From assembly GCA_033032865.1 (NCBI GenBank), contig JAWHQI010000328.1:930001-994000 (forward strand): a stretch of 64,000 nucleotides of DNA, read 5' to 3'. Origin of the DNA: Dactylorhiza incarnata. Taxonomy: Eukaryota; Streptophyta; Magnoliopsida; Asparagales; Orchidaceae. Under the pieces are notes generated by a model. It ran no database searches. It was not told the DNA's origin and worked only from the letters and a program-made list of their open reading frames with translations. Shown here in pieces: positions 33,615 to 43,625 of the stretch. Numbering within the stretch: position 1 is the first letter of the stretch; each line of letters opens with the position of its first letter. The translations under genes and the position numbers were made by a program.

Positions 33615-33845
33615 AAGAAATTATGGCACTTATGAAAGCACCCTGAAGTAAGCCGACACATTCACTATTCCATTGACGGCAGAAGCTCTCGTATTCTTCC
33701 TCCCGCTCACTGAACAAGAAGAAGAAAACAGAGAAAGAAAGTTAGCTCCTTTGCAAGAAGGAGCAAGGAGATCTTCCAACCTTCATCTGAAGAAGAAGAT
33801 CAGTTGTAGCTGCCATCAACATCACCAGCTACAGGAAGCACAAGC

Positions 33846-34914
33846 TGTTGAAATTATTGAAGTGAAGTGGAAGGTGGCCGGCGGTCTGAATATTGGTGAC
33901 CGCAGAGACCGCGTGGTCTTTGTGCTGGTGCTCTGTCGGTCTTGCTCTGGCGGCCTGCTGTGATTGGCCAGGTTGTTCTAACCTGTTTCGGTCTCTTTCC
34001 GGTCTGATCTGCTTGGTTGGTCTTTCTTCTTTGTAGAAGACCGTTCAGTCTGTTCTTGAGTAACCACTGTAATCGGGCGGCTTATGCAGGTTAATCTGGC
34101 GACTTGTCTGAAGTTGGCCAGATGTTCTTGGTTAGCTCTAGGCGGTCTAATGAAGGAGTGATCTGAGTCCGCGCAGCTTGTGCGTGGTCTGCTGCTGATT
34201 TGCGGTCTTGGACAGGATGTTATCCAAGTGGTGTGATCGCGCAGTCTGCTCTGTGAGACCGCTCGCGATCTGACGGGTGGTGACTGTACCTCTCTTGCGG
34301 TGGTGACGACATTCGTCTCCTCGCCTATAAATAGGGGTTCAGGGCCCGTCGTTCATAACGAGAACTGTTTGCGGTCAGCAGGTTGCGGTCTCCTTCCTTG
34401 GTGATTTCTTAGCGGCTTGAATAAACAGTTCGGCAACGGCTTGTCTGCGGACTGGTTTATGCTGTTCTTGTGTTGTTCGCAGCGAACTCAGCGATCAGGC
34501 GACCTTCTGTGGTTAGGCGATCTGAGTTGCGGTCTGGCGACAGCTTCTGTTCTCTGTTCAGTTCAATAAGCTCTAGTTCGTGCGGCCTGAGGTGGCGGTC
34601 TTGCAGTGCAGGTCATATTGCATGTATTCTGTTCGTGTGGTCTCAGGACAAGCTAGGAGGTCTCTGGAGTGCAGCGGTCTGTGCGGTCTCTGCTTTGTAA
34701 AGTCGCCAGATTTGTGTTTTTTGGTGTGTTTTGTTCTTCTCTCTTTCGTGATTCTTATGAATCATGTCTCGCCATGTATGTCTCAAAATGTAATGAAGTT
34801 TTGTGATTCAATAAAGACTATTGTGTTGTTTTATGGCATTGTGGTTGTTTGGCTATAACTCAGTTGATGCAACTCCTGCTTACTCCTAAACGATTCAACT
34901 CAAAAAATTTAACA
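33846..34914 (+). repeat. Element A 5' LTR
   Basis: 1069 bp, TGTTGAAATTATTG to TTTAACA. GCGGTCT, AGACCGC and one-base variants are spread over the whole LTR. TATAAATAGG is at 34326-34335. Confidence 0.9.
34326..34335 (+). promoter_or_regulatory. TATA box of A 5' LTR
   Basis: TATAAATAGG, a strong plant TATA context; the 3' LTR copy is at 42029-42038. Confidence 0.65.
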
Positions 34915-34930
34915 TGGTATCAAAGCGAGG
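34915..34930 (+). other. Element A primer-binding site (tRNA-iMet)
   Basis: TGGTATCAAAGCGAGG touches the LTR end with no spacer. Confidence 0.8.
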
Positions 34931-35003
34931 TTGTTGGAGTGGATAAGCAGTGATCAACTTGAGTTGCCATCGTCTTTGTGAAGAAGAAACCACATAGTTT
35001 GCC

Positions 35004-35288
35004 ATGGAAGCTGGATACGCAAGAGGTCTTGGTATTGAACTCCTCACATCGACTAACTTCAAGAAATGGAAGTCGTGTATGGAGAGTTACTTGCTTGGCG
35101 AGGATCTATGAGAGATAGTTGGAGGAGAAGACACACAAGAAGTTCATCTAGCAGGAGATAATATGGCAGAGGTAAGACTTTGAAGGAGGACTAATGCAAA
35201 GGCAGAGTTCACCCTCAAGAGGGTTATCTCACCAGAGTTATTCGATCACATCATTGTATGTAAATCTGCTGCTGAGATTTGGACGTCT
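35004..35288 (+). pseudogene. Copia gag N-terminal remnant (element A)
   Basis: Starts at ATG 35004. It reads as the N-terminus of Copia gag, with FKKWKSCMESYLL followed by a stop TGA at 35109-35111 where related gags have Trp. After the block PELFDHI and AAEIWTSLE it jumps directly into integrase, so the rest of gag, its zinc knuckle and the protease are deleted. Gag would form the virus-like particle; this remnant cannot. Confidence 0.75.
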
Positions 35289-36316
35289 TTGGAGCTCAAG
35301 GAGCTAGTGGAAGGTCGGTTAGGCCCGCGGGTGAAAAAATTGAGAACTGACAATGGTGGGGAGTTCACCTCTGGTGAGTTCTCAAGTTTCTGCAGGAAGC
35401 ACGACGTCCGGAGAGAGCTCACTTGTGCCCATACTCCACAGCAAAACGGTGTTACAGAGCGGAAGATCCGTCATCTGACGGAAACCTGCAAATGCTGGCT
35501 TCATGCCAAGAGTATCCCAAAGTCCTTTTGGGCGGAGGGAATGTCTTGTGCGGCATACGTCATCAACAGGATGACTCTAAGTCCTATCAACATGAAGACC
35601 CCTCACGAACTGATGTTCAAGGAGAAGCCAAGTGTTGCAAACCTTCGGGTGTTCGGGTCAACCTGTTATGTGCATATCCCTGATGCTCTTCGGACAAAGC
35701 TAGGTGCGAAAGCAAGGAGGCTAGTCTTCGTTGGATATGATGAGCATAAGAAGGGGTGGAGATGCATGGATCCTGAGACACGGAGATCAATGGTATCTCG
35801 GGATGTGGTGTTAAATGAGGTGACTTCTTACAAGGGGAGTTCAGGAGTTGAACTACCGGAGAGCAGGGTTGATGAAAAAGGGAAGGCTGCGGAAAACCTT
35901 CAAGTGGAGTTGCCTGTTTCACCAGGAGCTCCAGCTGTATCAAGCTCAGATATGGAGGCTTTAGGTTCTGGAAGCAGGGGGAGCGATGCTCCAAGTTTGC
36001 CTGGAAGAGGAGCTAGCACAGAAGAAGCAGCTGAGGAGGTGGTTAGTCAGGTGCAACCTCTTAGGAGGTCGAAGAGGATTATCACGCCACCAGATCGCTA
36101 TAAAGAAGGAAACATGGTGAGGTTTGTCTCATATTTCTTTGCTGGTCCCTTGGATGAGCGGGAGCCGTCAAGCTTTGAGAAGGCCAAAGGCGTAAAGCAG
36201 TGGGACATTGCTATGCAGGAGGAGATGGATGCTCTCAAGAAGAATGAGATTTAGTCTCTAGTGCCCAGGCCCAAGGGCATTACCCATGTGACATGCAAGT
36301 GGGTCTATAAGCTCAA
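35289..36316 (+). pseudogene. Copia integrase (C-terminal half) and start of RT (element A)
   Basis: The frame is open for 321 codons. It contains the second catalytic Asp in LRTDNGGEF and the catalytic Glu in NGVTERKIRH of the DDE triad. The first Asp and the zinc-binding N-terminus are lost in the gag-integrase deletion. VFVGYDEHKKGWRC and a Ser/Pro/Glu-rich linker lead to the RT start WDIAMQEEMDALKKNEI. The stop TAG at 36252-36254 stands where Copia RT has Trp. Beyond it the frame continues to KWVYKL and is cut by J at 36316. Integrase joins element cDNA to host DNA; this copy is inactive. Confidence 0.85.
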
Positions 36317-36974
36317 TGTGAGAATTTGAAAATAACAGAATTTTTATTTCCAAAAAATCTAAGTATTACAAGAGTATTGCCTCCTTTATATAGACTAGGA
36401 GGGAAAAGGGAAAAACGAAATACACAATGTGGGACTAAATACAAATACAATACACAAAGAGAGTTGGGCGGTCAGGCGGTCAGGGAGAACGAGACCGCAA
36501 TGACCTCTGCGGTCTGGAGAGGAGACTGGCGGTCACACGACATGAGGAAGGTCGAGTGACAGAGAAGGCCAACAGACCGTGAGACCGCTCTGGCGAACAC
36601 TCCACCGTAAGGGAGAGACCAGGGGGACCAGACCAATTCTCTTCATATGAAGCGATCTGATATTCCTGAGGAGAGACGACGGTCTGATTCCGGGAGACCG
36701 CATAGACTGCGGTTATCCAATGGTTACTTGATTGAGCTGGGGACCGCAAATCTTCATACAAGGCGATCTCGTACTTCTGAGGAGAAGGTGCGGTCTGGTG
36801 CTCGGAGACCCGCAGTTATCAGACCGTTACTTGATGGATCTGGAGACCGCTGATCTTCATATAACGCGATCTCATACTTCTGAGGAGAAGGTGCGGTCTG
36901 GTTCTGGGAGACCGCACAGACCGCTGGCACTAGACCGCTCGGCTTCAACCCTTTGAGACCGCAAGGCTTCAACA
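36317..36974 (-). repeat. Element J 3' LTR
   Basis: 658 bp with many GCGGTCT/AGACCGC sites and a minus-strand TATATAAA box near 36385-36392. Confidence 0.9.
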
Positions 36975-39030
36975 CTCCCCCGCAAGCTGGAGCAAATATA
37001 TCAATCATGCCTAGCTTGTTGCACACATCAGAGAAGGATGAAGTTATGGGTTTGGTGAAGATATCAGCCAGCTCTTTATCCAAAGTTACTAAAGAATTGC
37101 AGATTTGTTTCTTCAAGATTTCTTCCCTGATAAAATGACAGTCCACTTCAATGTGTTTGGTTCTCTCATGAAATACTGGATTTTGAGATATATAGATTGC
37201 AACTTTATTGTCATAGAACATTGGCAAGGAATGGTTGTAAACTTCTCCAAAGTCTAAAAGGAGAGTCCATAACCACTTCAATTCACATGTAGTTTGGGCC
37301 ATGCTCCTGTACTCGGCCTCAGCACTCGATCTGGATACTACTGCTTGTTTCTTGCTCTTCCAGCTCACAAGATTTCCTCCCACGAAAGTACAGAACCCAG
37401 ACGTGGATTTTCTGTCTCCTTTATCATCAGCGTAGCTAGCATCTGAGTAGGCTTCTACCTTGAGATGGTTGTTTCTTTGAAACAAAAGTCCCTTTCCTGG
37501 AGATCCCTTAACATATTTCAATATCTTTAGAGCAGCCTGAAGATGACATTCCCTTGGGGCTTGCATGAATTGGCTGACCTTCCCAACGACATAACAAATA
37601 TTAGGTCTTGTTACAGTTAGGTAGATGAGCTTGCCTACAAGACGACGGTATCTAGTGCTATCAGGTAGAGGTGGAGAGTTGTCATTCCAGCGTTTGTCGT
37701 CTCCTATTGCCATTGGATACTTAGCAGGTTTAGCACCAAGAAGACCTGTTTCCTTCATAAGGTCAATAGCATACTTATGTTGTGAGAGGACAATAGAACT
37801 CTGCTTTCTTGAGATCTCAATACCCATAAAATACTTTGGAGTCCCCATGTCTTTGGTTACAAAGTGTTGAAGGAGATGTTTCTTTGTAAGGGTGATACCT
37901 TCAATATCATTGCCAGTGAGAAGGATGTCATCAACATAGACAGCCAGAACAACCATTCCATGAGAGGTCTTGCGAATGAAGAGAGAGTGATCTACAGAGC
38001 TGCGGGCAAACCCAATTACCTTGATTACTTCGTTAAACTTTTCAAACCAGGCACGGGGACTTTGCTTTAGACCATAGATAGCCTTCTTGAGCTTACATAC
38101 ACGAGTCTCCCCCGGAGCAACATACCCTGGAGGTTGCTCCATGAAAACCACCTTTTGAAGATCACCGTAAAGAAAGGCATTCTTGACGTCCAATTGAGAG
38201 ATTTGCCACCCTTTGTTGATGGCCACAGAGAAGAGGACCCTGATGGTTGTAAGACGAGCAACAGGGGAGAAGGTGTCAAAGAAGTCAACGCCATATGTCT
38301 GAGTAAAACCTTTAGCAACCAAGCGAGCCTTGTATCGGTCGACAGAGCCATCAACACGATATTTGATCACAAAGACCCATCTACATCCAACAACGTCTAC
38401 CCCAAGAGGTGGATGAACAAGGGTCCACGTGTCACAGTCTTGAATAGTGGTCATTTCTTCATCCATGGCGGCCTTCCACTGTGGGATAGCAAGAGCATCT
38501 TGATAATTAACTGGAATTGCAGTATCTGAAATAGCAATAGCAAAAGCCCTAGCAGCGGGGGTAAGTTGAGCATAGGTCACAACATCATGAATAGAATGTT
38601 GCGTACATGAGCGAACTCCCTTTTGAAGGGCAATAGGGAGGTCTGCAGTAGTGACTGTATTAGCAGGAGAGTCATCATCGGAAGAAGATAGTGCTGGACT
38701 AAGAGTTGGGAGAGGAGGCCCCGGAGTAGGAGGACAAACGGTAGGAGACTCTATAGATGGTGGAGTGAGAGGAGGAGGTGGTAGAGTTGGGATAGAGGGT
38801 GTTGTTGGTGGGGAGTGAATGAGAGGAGGTAGTGGATGGGTTGTAGGAGGCACAGAGGTGGAAGAGTGAGAAAAATATGGTATATCTTCAAAAAATATGG
38901 AAGAGTGGAAGTTTGCGAAGAAGAGGTTCATAACATCTTTAACCTTTTTGAGTAGGAGAGTAACAAACAAAGACACACTTAACTGCCCGAGGGGAGAGTT
39001 TGTCTCGACCTGGCGAAGGAGTGTGGACAA
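36754..39030 (-). CDS. Copia reverse transcriptase and RNase H (element J)
   Basis: A 758-codon open frame. The first about 50 codons are out-of-frame integrase tail, followed by a Pro/Thr/Ser-rich linker. RT follows: WKAAMDEEM, GCRWVFVIKYRVDGSVDRYKA in two blocks, DVKNAFLYGDL, KKAIYGLKQSPRAW and the catalytic YVDD in VLAVYVDDILLTG. RNase H shows YSDASYADD, STSGFCTFVGGNLVSWKSKK, SSAEAEYRSM and the end block HIEVDCHFIREEI ... ADIFTKP. The enzyme copies element RNA into cDNA and degrades the RNA strand. The last about 75 codons read into the LTR, as the original stop is lost or lies in the LTR. RT and RNase H look complete, but gag, protease and most of integrase are missing. Confidence 0.88.
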   Translation of the reverse strand: MSTLLRQVETNSPLGQLSVSLFVTLLLKKVKDVMNLFFANFHSSIFFEDIPYFSHSSTSVPPTTHPLPPLIHSPPTTPSIPTLPPPPLTPPSIESPTVCPPTPGPPLPTLSPALSSSDDDSPANTVTTADLPIALQKGVRSCTQHSIHDVVTYAQLTPAARAFAIAISDTAIPVNYQDALAIPQWKAAMDEEMTTIQDCDTWTLVHPPLGVDVVGCRWVFVIKYRVDGSVDRYKARLVAKGFTQTYGVDFFDTFSPVARLTTIRVLFSVAINKGWQISQLDVKNAFLYGDLQKVVFMEQPPGYVAPGETRVCKLKKAIYGLKQSPRAWFEKFNEVIKVIGFARSSVDHSLFIRKTSHGMVVLAVYVDDILLTGNDIEGITLTKKHLLQHFVTKDMGTPKYFMGIEISRKQSSIVLSQHKYAIDLMKETGLLGAKPAKYPMAIGDDKRWNDNSPPLPDSTRYRRLVGKLIYLTVTRPNICYVVGKVSQFMQAPRECHLQAALKILKYVKGSPGKGLLFQRNNHLKVEAYSDASYADDKGDRKSTSGFCTFVGGNLVSWKSKKQAVVSRSSAEAEYRSMAQTTCELKWLWTLLLDFGEVYNHSLPMFYDNKVAIYISQNPVFHERTKHIEVDCHFIREEILKKQICNSLVTLDKELADIFTKPITSSFSDVCNKLGMIDIFAPACGGVLKPCGLKGLKPSGLVPAVCAVSQNQTAPSPQKYEIALYEDQRSPDPSSNGLITAGLRAPDRTFSSEVRDRLV
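36975..36985 (-). other. Element J polypurine tract
   Basis: On the minus strand TTGCGGGGGAG directly precedes the 3' LTR start TGTTGAAG. Confidence 0.75.
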
Positions 39031-39339
39031 ACGCAGTACAACCGAAGACTTTGAGAGGTAGCGGGAAAGGTTTCAAGGTAGGATATAGAAGAGAAAAGGT
39101 GTGGAGCCTTGGAGAAGAGCGGAGGGAATGCGGTTAATGAGATAGCAGGAGACGAGGATGGCATGACCCCAATAGTTTTTGGGCATATTCATCTGGAAGA
39201 GTAAGGTGTGAGTCATGTCAAGGAGATGATGATTCCTACGTTCCGCGATCCCATTTTGTTGAGTAGTATAAGGACAACTAGTTGAGGCTGGAGTAGCCAC
39301 AGGAGTGGAGGTGAGAATAGTCTCAGAAGGAGTACCCAT
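39031..39339 (-). pseudogene. Gag start fused to integrase remnant (element J)
   Basis: ATG at 39339 opens a gag-like start (MGTPSETILT). After about 20 codons the frame changes at about 39280 into integrase, CPYTTQQNGIAERRNHHLLD with the catalytic Glu, then NYWGHAILVSCYLINR. A TGA stop is at 39073-39075 and a frameshift follows before the RT frame. Capsid, nucleocapsid, protease and the first part of integrase are deleted. The joint removes the same functional stretch as in element A, at a different site. Confidence 0.8.
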
Positions 39340-39477
39340 GAGAAGAGACTGGCAGGAGGAAAGGAGATCGGGCGGTCTCGCGGCTAAAAGGCCAAAAAAC
39401 AAGGGAGATCGCACGGTCTGGAGGAAGAGAGACCGGCCAAAGGGAGAGAGAGAGTTCACAACACAAGGATCATTGCT

Positions 39478-39490
39478 GGCTCTGATACCA
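39478..39490 (-). other. Element J primer-binding site (tRNA-iMet)
   Basis: Minus-strand TGGTATCAGAGCC abuts the 5' LTR. Confidence 0.85.
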
Positions 39491-40156
39491 TGTGAGAATT
39501 TGAAAATAACAAAATTTTTATTTCCAAAAAATCTAAGTATTACAAGAGTATTGCCTCCTTTATATAGACTAGGAGGGAAAAGGGAAAAACCAAATACACA
39601 ATGTGGGACTAAATACAAATACAATACACAAAGAGAGCTGGGCGGTCAGGCGGTTAGGAAGAACGAGACCGCATCGACCTCTGCGGTCTAGAGAGGAGAC
39701 TGGCGGTCACACGACAGGAGGAAGGTCGAGTGACAGAGAAGGCCAACAGACCGTGAGACCGCTCTGGCGAACACTCCCCCGTAAGGGAGAGACCAGGGGG
39801 ACCAGACCGCTTCTCTTCATATGAAGCGATCTGATATTCCTGGGGAGAGACGACAGTCTGATTTCGGGAGACCGCACAGACCGCGGTTATCCAATGATTA
39901 CTTGATTGAGCTGGGGACCGCAGATCTTCATACAACGCGATCTCGCACTTCTGAGGAGAAGGCGCGGTCTGGTGCTGGGAGACCGCACAGACCGCAGTTA
40001 TTAGACCGTTACTTGATGGAGATGGAGACCGCTGATCTTCATATAACGCGATCTCGTACTTCTGAGGAGAAGGTGCGGTCTGGTTCTGGGAGACCACACA
40101 GAACGCTGGTACTAGACCGCTCGGCTTCAACCCTTTGAGACCGCATGGCTTCAACA
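39491..40156 (-). repeat. Element J 5' LTR
   Basis: 666 bp, matching 36317-36974 with scattered differences. Minus-strand TATATAAAG lies near 39559-39567. GCGGTCT/AGACCGC sites are dense. Confidence 0.9.
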
Positions 40157-40161
40157 CTCAA

Positions 40162-40717
40162 GAAAAAAGCTGACGGCACGATCGAGCGATACAAGGCTCG
40201 TCTTGTGGCTCACGGGTTCTCACAACAGTACGGAGAAGATTATGATGAGACATTCAGTCCAGTGACAAAGATGACTTCGATTCGATTTGTTATTGCTTTG
40301 GCGGCATCCAGTGGATGGGAGATTTGGCAGCTTGACATGAAGAATGCTTTCTTATACGGAGAGATTGACAAGGATATCTTCATGATCCAACCGTCGAGCT
40401 TCATCTCGGAGGATTGTACGGACTACGTCTGCAAACTGAAGAAATCCATGTATGGGTTGAAGCAAGCGCCTCGGGCGTGGTATGGGAAGATCGCGGAGTA
40501 TCTTCTATTTTGCGAGTTCTTTGCTTCAGACTCTGACTCTAGCTTTTTCGTCAAGAAGGAGGCGGTGCTTCGGTTTATTGTTCTACTGTATGTGGATGAC
40601 ATGATCGTCACCGGGAACTCGAAGGAGGCAGTAGCAAGGCTGAGAGTCAAGCTTTCTATCAGATTTGAGATGAAGGATCTGGGTGAGCTCCACCATTTCC
40701 TTGGACTCGAGGTTTAG
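40162..40717 (+). pseudogene. Copia RT (element A), part after J
   Basis: Continues A's RT directly from the TSD: KKKADGTIERYKARLVAHGF, FSPVTKMTSIRFV, LDMKNAFLYGEI, KKSMYGLKQAPRAWY and catalytic YVDD in LLYVDDMIVTGN. It ends at stop TAG 40715-40717, after FLGLEV, where Copia RTs have another residue and continue. The 5' portion of the RT is at 36190-36316. The active-site residues are kept, but the gene is broken by J and by stops. Confidence 0.88.
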
Positions 40718-41554
40718 AGGCGAGAGAGCGGAGTGCTCATTTCTCAGGCTGGATATGCGGAGCGGATCGTTCAACGATTCGGCATGGAGGAAGGGAAGAG
40801 CAACTCTATACATCTGGAACAACATCATAAACATCGGAAGGATGAGGGGAGAGTTCTATCTGAACCATTGGTGTTCCGAGCTCTGGTTGGGAGCTTGATC
40901 TACTTGACCATCACAAGGCCAGATATTGCTTATGCACTTGGCAAGGTGAGTGGGTACATGGCGGAACCACGGAAGCCTCATCTTCTGGCGGCAAAAGGAA
41001 TTTTGAAGTATGTGAAGTCGACCTCTGATCAGGGTCTCCTATATAGGAGAGGGTCAAGATTGGAGTTGCATGGGTACATGGATGCTGATTACGGGGGAGA
41101 CGTGGATGATCGGAGATCAATGTCTGGTTATGTCTTTATGATAGGCCCCACGGCTATTTCTTGGTGCAGCAAAAAGCAGGACTCGGTGTCTGTATCTACC
41201 ACAGAAGCGGAATACAAGGCTTCAGCCTTGGCAGCTCAGGAAGCCGTTTGGCTCAGGAGGTTGGTGGAGGACGTTCATGAGGAGGTTCGAGGTCCCACTA
41301 TGCTACGCGGGGACAATGAGAGTGCTCTCAAGCTGGTTAATAATCCAGTCTGTCATGCGAGGACCAAGCACATTGAGATTGAGCACCCTTTCATTCGTGA
41401 GAAGGTGTTGGGAGGATCTCTTATGGTCGAGCATGTTCGGAGTGTGGACAATGTTGCCGACATCTTCACAAAGCCACTGGCGAAGGGACCATTTACTCGA
41501 TTACGGAGTTTACTCGGGCTAGTTTCCACTTCCCACTTCAAGGGGGAGTATTAA
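40718..41554 (+). pseudogene. Copia RT thumb and RNase H (element A)
   Basis: Follows the stop in the same frame. It shows SQAGYAERIVQRFGM, LVGSLIYLTITRPDIAYA, GYMDADYGGDVDDRRSMSGYVF, CSKKQDSVSVSTTEAEYKA (RNase H acidic residues) and HIEIEHPFIREKV ... ADIFTKPL. It ends at the LTR with FKGEY. RNase H removes RNA from the RNA-DNA hybrid. This part is otherwise open for 273 codons from 40733. Confidence 0.85.
41539..41548 (+). other. Element A polypurine tract
   Basis: CAAGGGGGAG directly before the 3' LTR. Confidence 0.8.
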
Positions 41555-42617
41555 AATTATTGAAGTGAAGTGGAAGGTGGTCGGCGGTCTAAATATTGGT
41601 GACCGCAGAGACCGCGCGGTATCTGTGCCGGTGCTCTGCCGGTCTGGCTCTGGCGGCCTGTTGTGATTGGTCGGGTTGTTCTAACCTATTTCGGTCTCTT
41701 TCCGGTCTAATCTGCTTGGTTGGTCTTTCTTCTTTGTAGAATACCGGGCGGTCTATTCTTGAGTAACCGCTGTGACCGGGCGGCTTATGCAGGTTGATCT
41801 GGCGACTTGTCTGAAGTCAGCCAGATGTTCTTGGTTTGCTCTAGGCGGTCTAATGAAGGAGTGATCTGAGTCCGCGCGGCTTGCGCGCGGTCTGCTGCTG
41901 ATTTGCGGTCTTGGACAGGATATTGTCCAAGTGGTGTGATTGCGCGGTCTGCTCTGTGAGACCGCTCACGATCTGACGGGTGGTGACTATACCTCTCTTG
42001 CGGCGGTGACGACATCCTTCTCCTAGCCTATAAATAGGGGTGCACGGCCCGTCATTCATAACGAGAACTGTTTGCGGTCAGCAGGTTGCGGTCTCCTTCC
42101 TTGGTGATTTCTCAGCGACTTGAATAAACAGTTCGGCAGCGGCTTGTCTGCGGACTGGTTTATGTTGTTCTTGTGCTGTTCGCAGCAAGCTCAGCGATCA
42201 GGCGACCTTCTGTGGTTAGGCGATCTGAGTTGCGGTCTGGCGACAGCTTCTGTTCTCTGTTCAGTTCAATAAGCTCCAGTTCGTGCGGTCTGAGGTGGCG
42301 GTCTTGCAGTGCAGGTCATCTTGCCTGTATTCTGTTCGTGCGGTCTCCGGACAAGTCGGGCGGTCTCTGGAGTGCAGCGGTCTGTGCGGTCTCTACTTTG
42401 TCAAGTCGCCAGATTTATGTTTTTTGGTGTGTTTTGTTCTTCTCTCCTTCGTGATTCTTATGAATCATGTCTTGTCATGTATGTCTCGAAATGTAATGAA
42501 GTTTTATGATTCAATAAAGACTATTGTGTTGCTGCGTGGCATTGTAGTTGTTTGGTTATAACTCAGTTGATGCAACTCCTGCTTACTCCTAAATTATTCA
42601 AATCAAAAATTTTAACA
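41549..42617 (+). repeat. Element A 3' LTR
   Basis: 1069 bp, matching the 5' LTR. It begins TATTAAAATT in place of TGTTGAAATT (two G-to-A changes) and ends TTTTAACA. TATA box at 42029-42038. Confidence 0.9.
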
Positions 42618-42622
42618 CAAGT

Positions 42623-43338
42623 TGTGCAAGAACTACATGGGACATTGCTGTCATCTGTAGTAAGTTTTATACTCATTTCTCTATAGGACTTAACAGCCTG
42701 AGTTGTAAGACCTTTTGGTCTGAGATTGTAGGATCTGTGGATCTGAGTTGTAGGGCTTTTTAGCCTGAGCTGTAGGAGGAAGATTCCTCTGAGTTGTAGG
42801 ACCTGGAAGGGGTCTGAGCTATAGGATCAGGAGCTGATCTGAGTTTGTAGGGCTTTTTAGCCTGAGCTGTAGGAGGAGGATTCCTCTGAGTTGTAGGACC
42901 TGTAAGGGGTCTGAGCTGTAGGATCAGGAGCTGATCTGAGTTTGTAGGGTTGTTTAGCCTAAGGTAGGGCTGTTTAGCCTGAGTTGTAGGACCAGCTGTG
43001 GCCTGAGCTGTAGGATCAGGGGCTGATCTGAGGTAGGGTTGTTTAGCTTGAGGTAGGGTTGGGAAAACCTGAGAGATCCTGATGGATCTGAGTTGTAAGC
43101 TCTTGGAGCCGAGTTTGGAGGAGTTGGCCCTGTCTAACACACTGTTAGAAGGGTGAAGGGGGAAAGAGGACTACTCAAGACACCCTGTCTTGAGGAACCT
43201 CTATAAACACTTGTGTGTTTTCTGGTTGTGCTTGATTTCCTGCATAGAATAATTTTAATTATATATATCAGCCAAGTAGAAATCAAAATACCTATTCACC
43301 CCCTAGGTGATTTAGACTATAAAACTTATAAACTTACA
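42623..43338 (+). repeat. Element B 5' LTR, second part
   Basis: Resumes at GTGCAAGAAC after A's TSD copy. It contains GAGTTGTAGGACC / GAGCTGTAGGATC repeats and ends CTTATAAACTTACA. Bases 42970-43202 form the left arm of a long inverted repeat with the leader. Confidence 0.88.
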
Positions 43339-43580
43339 AGTGGTATCAGAGGTTCCTCAAGACAGGGTGTCTTGAGTAGTCCTCTTTCCCCCTTCACCCT
43401 TCTAACAGTGTGTTAGACAGGGCCAACTCCTCCAAACTCGGCTCCAAGAGCTTACAACTCAGATCCCTCAGGATCTCTCAGGTTTTCCCAACCCTACCTC
43501 AGGCTAAACATCCCTACCTCAGATCAGCCCCTGATCCTACAGCTCAGACCACAGCTGGTCCTACAACTCAGGCTAAACAG
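42970..43580. repeat. 233-nt inverted repeat around the LTR/PBS junction of B
   Basis: Left arm 42970-43202 (end of the 5' LTR) and right arm 43348-43580 (start of the leader) are reverse complements with about five mismatches and no indels by eye. The 145-nt loop holds the LTR end and the PBS at 43341. The 3' LTR has the same left-arm sequence at 48119-48352. In the genomic RNA this would fold into a very long hairpin. Confidence 0.9.
43341..43352 (+). other. Element B primer-binding site (tRNA-iMet)
   Basis: TGGTATCAGAGG two bases after the LTR end TTACA. Its last bases begin the right arm of the inverted repeat. Confidence 0.8.
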
Positions 43581-43625
43581 TCTGACCAGATCCTACAAAG
43601 GGAATAGTCAAATCACAATCCAAAC

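Larger units (their letters stand above)
32720..33845 (+). repeat. Element B 5' LTR, first part
   Basis: Starts TGTTGGGAATATTGCCC. CTCAGCGGATCCGCTGAG, a perfect 18-bp palindrome, is at 32955-32972. A TTCGTCGAACGCAGAG array runs from 33010 to 33500. TATAAAAG is at 33607-33614. The LTR is broken at 33845 by A. Confidence 0.9.
36317..40156 (-). mobile_element. Element J: deleted Copia element, minus strand
   Basis: 3840 bp, LTRs 36317-36974 (3') and 39491-40156 (5'), TSD CTCAA at 36312-36316 and 40157-40161. On the minus strand the LTR is TGTTGAAGCC to CAAATTCTCACA. PBS TGGTATCAGAGCC is at 39478-39490 and a purine tract at 36975-36985. Gag starts, then jumps into integrase; the RT-RNase H frame is long and open. 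It sits in A's RT gene and is the innermost layer of the nest. Confidence 0.92.
33846..42617 (+). mobile_element. Element A: Copia element hosting J
   Basis: LTRs 33846-34914 and 41549-42617, both 1069 bp. TSD CAAGC/CAAGT at 33841-33845 and 42618-42622. PBS TGGTATCAAAGC and purine tract CAAGGGGGAG. Gag is cut short and joined to mid integrase; RT and RNase H follow, split by J. The 3' LTR starts TA rather than TG, a G-to-A change. It lies inside B's 5' LTR: B's 3' LTR shows the uninterrupted target, CACAAGTTGTGC. Confidence 0.9.

Noticed and set aside
42760..43607. Small protein MLDRANSSKLGSK... encoded on both arms of the B inverted repeat
   Set aside because: Lies in LTR/leader and is repetitive (GPTTQ, SAPDP); it follows from the inverted duplication. 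Kept as part of the inverted-repeat finding, not as a gene.
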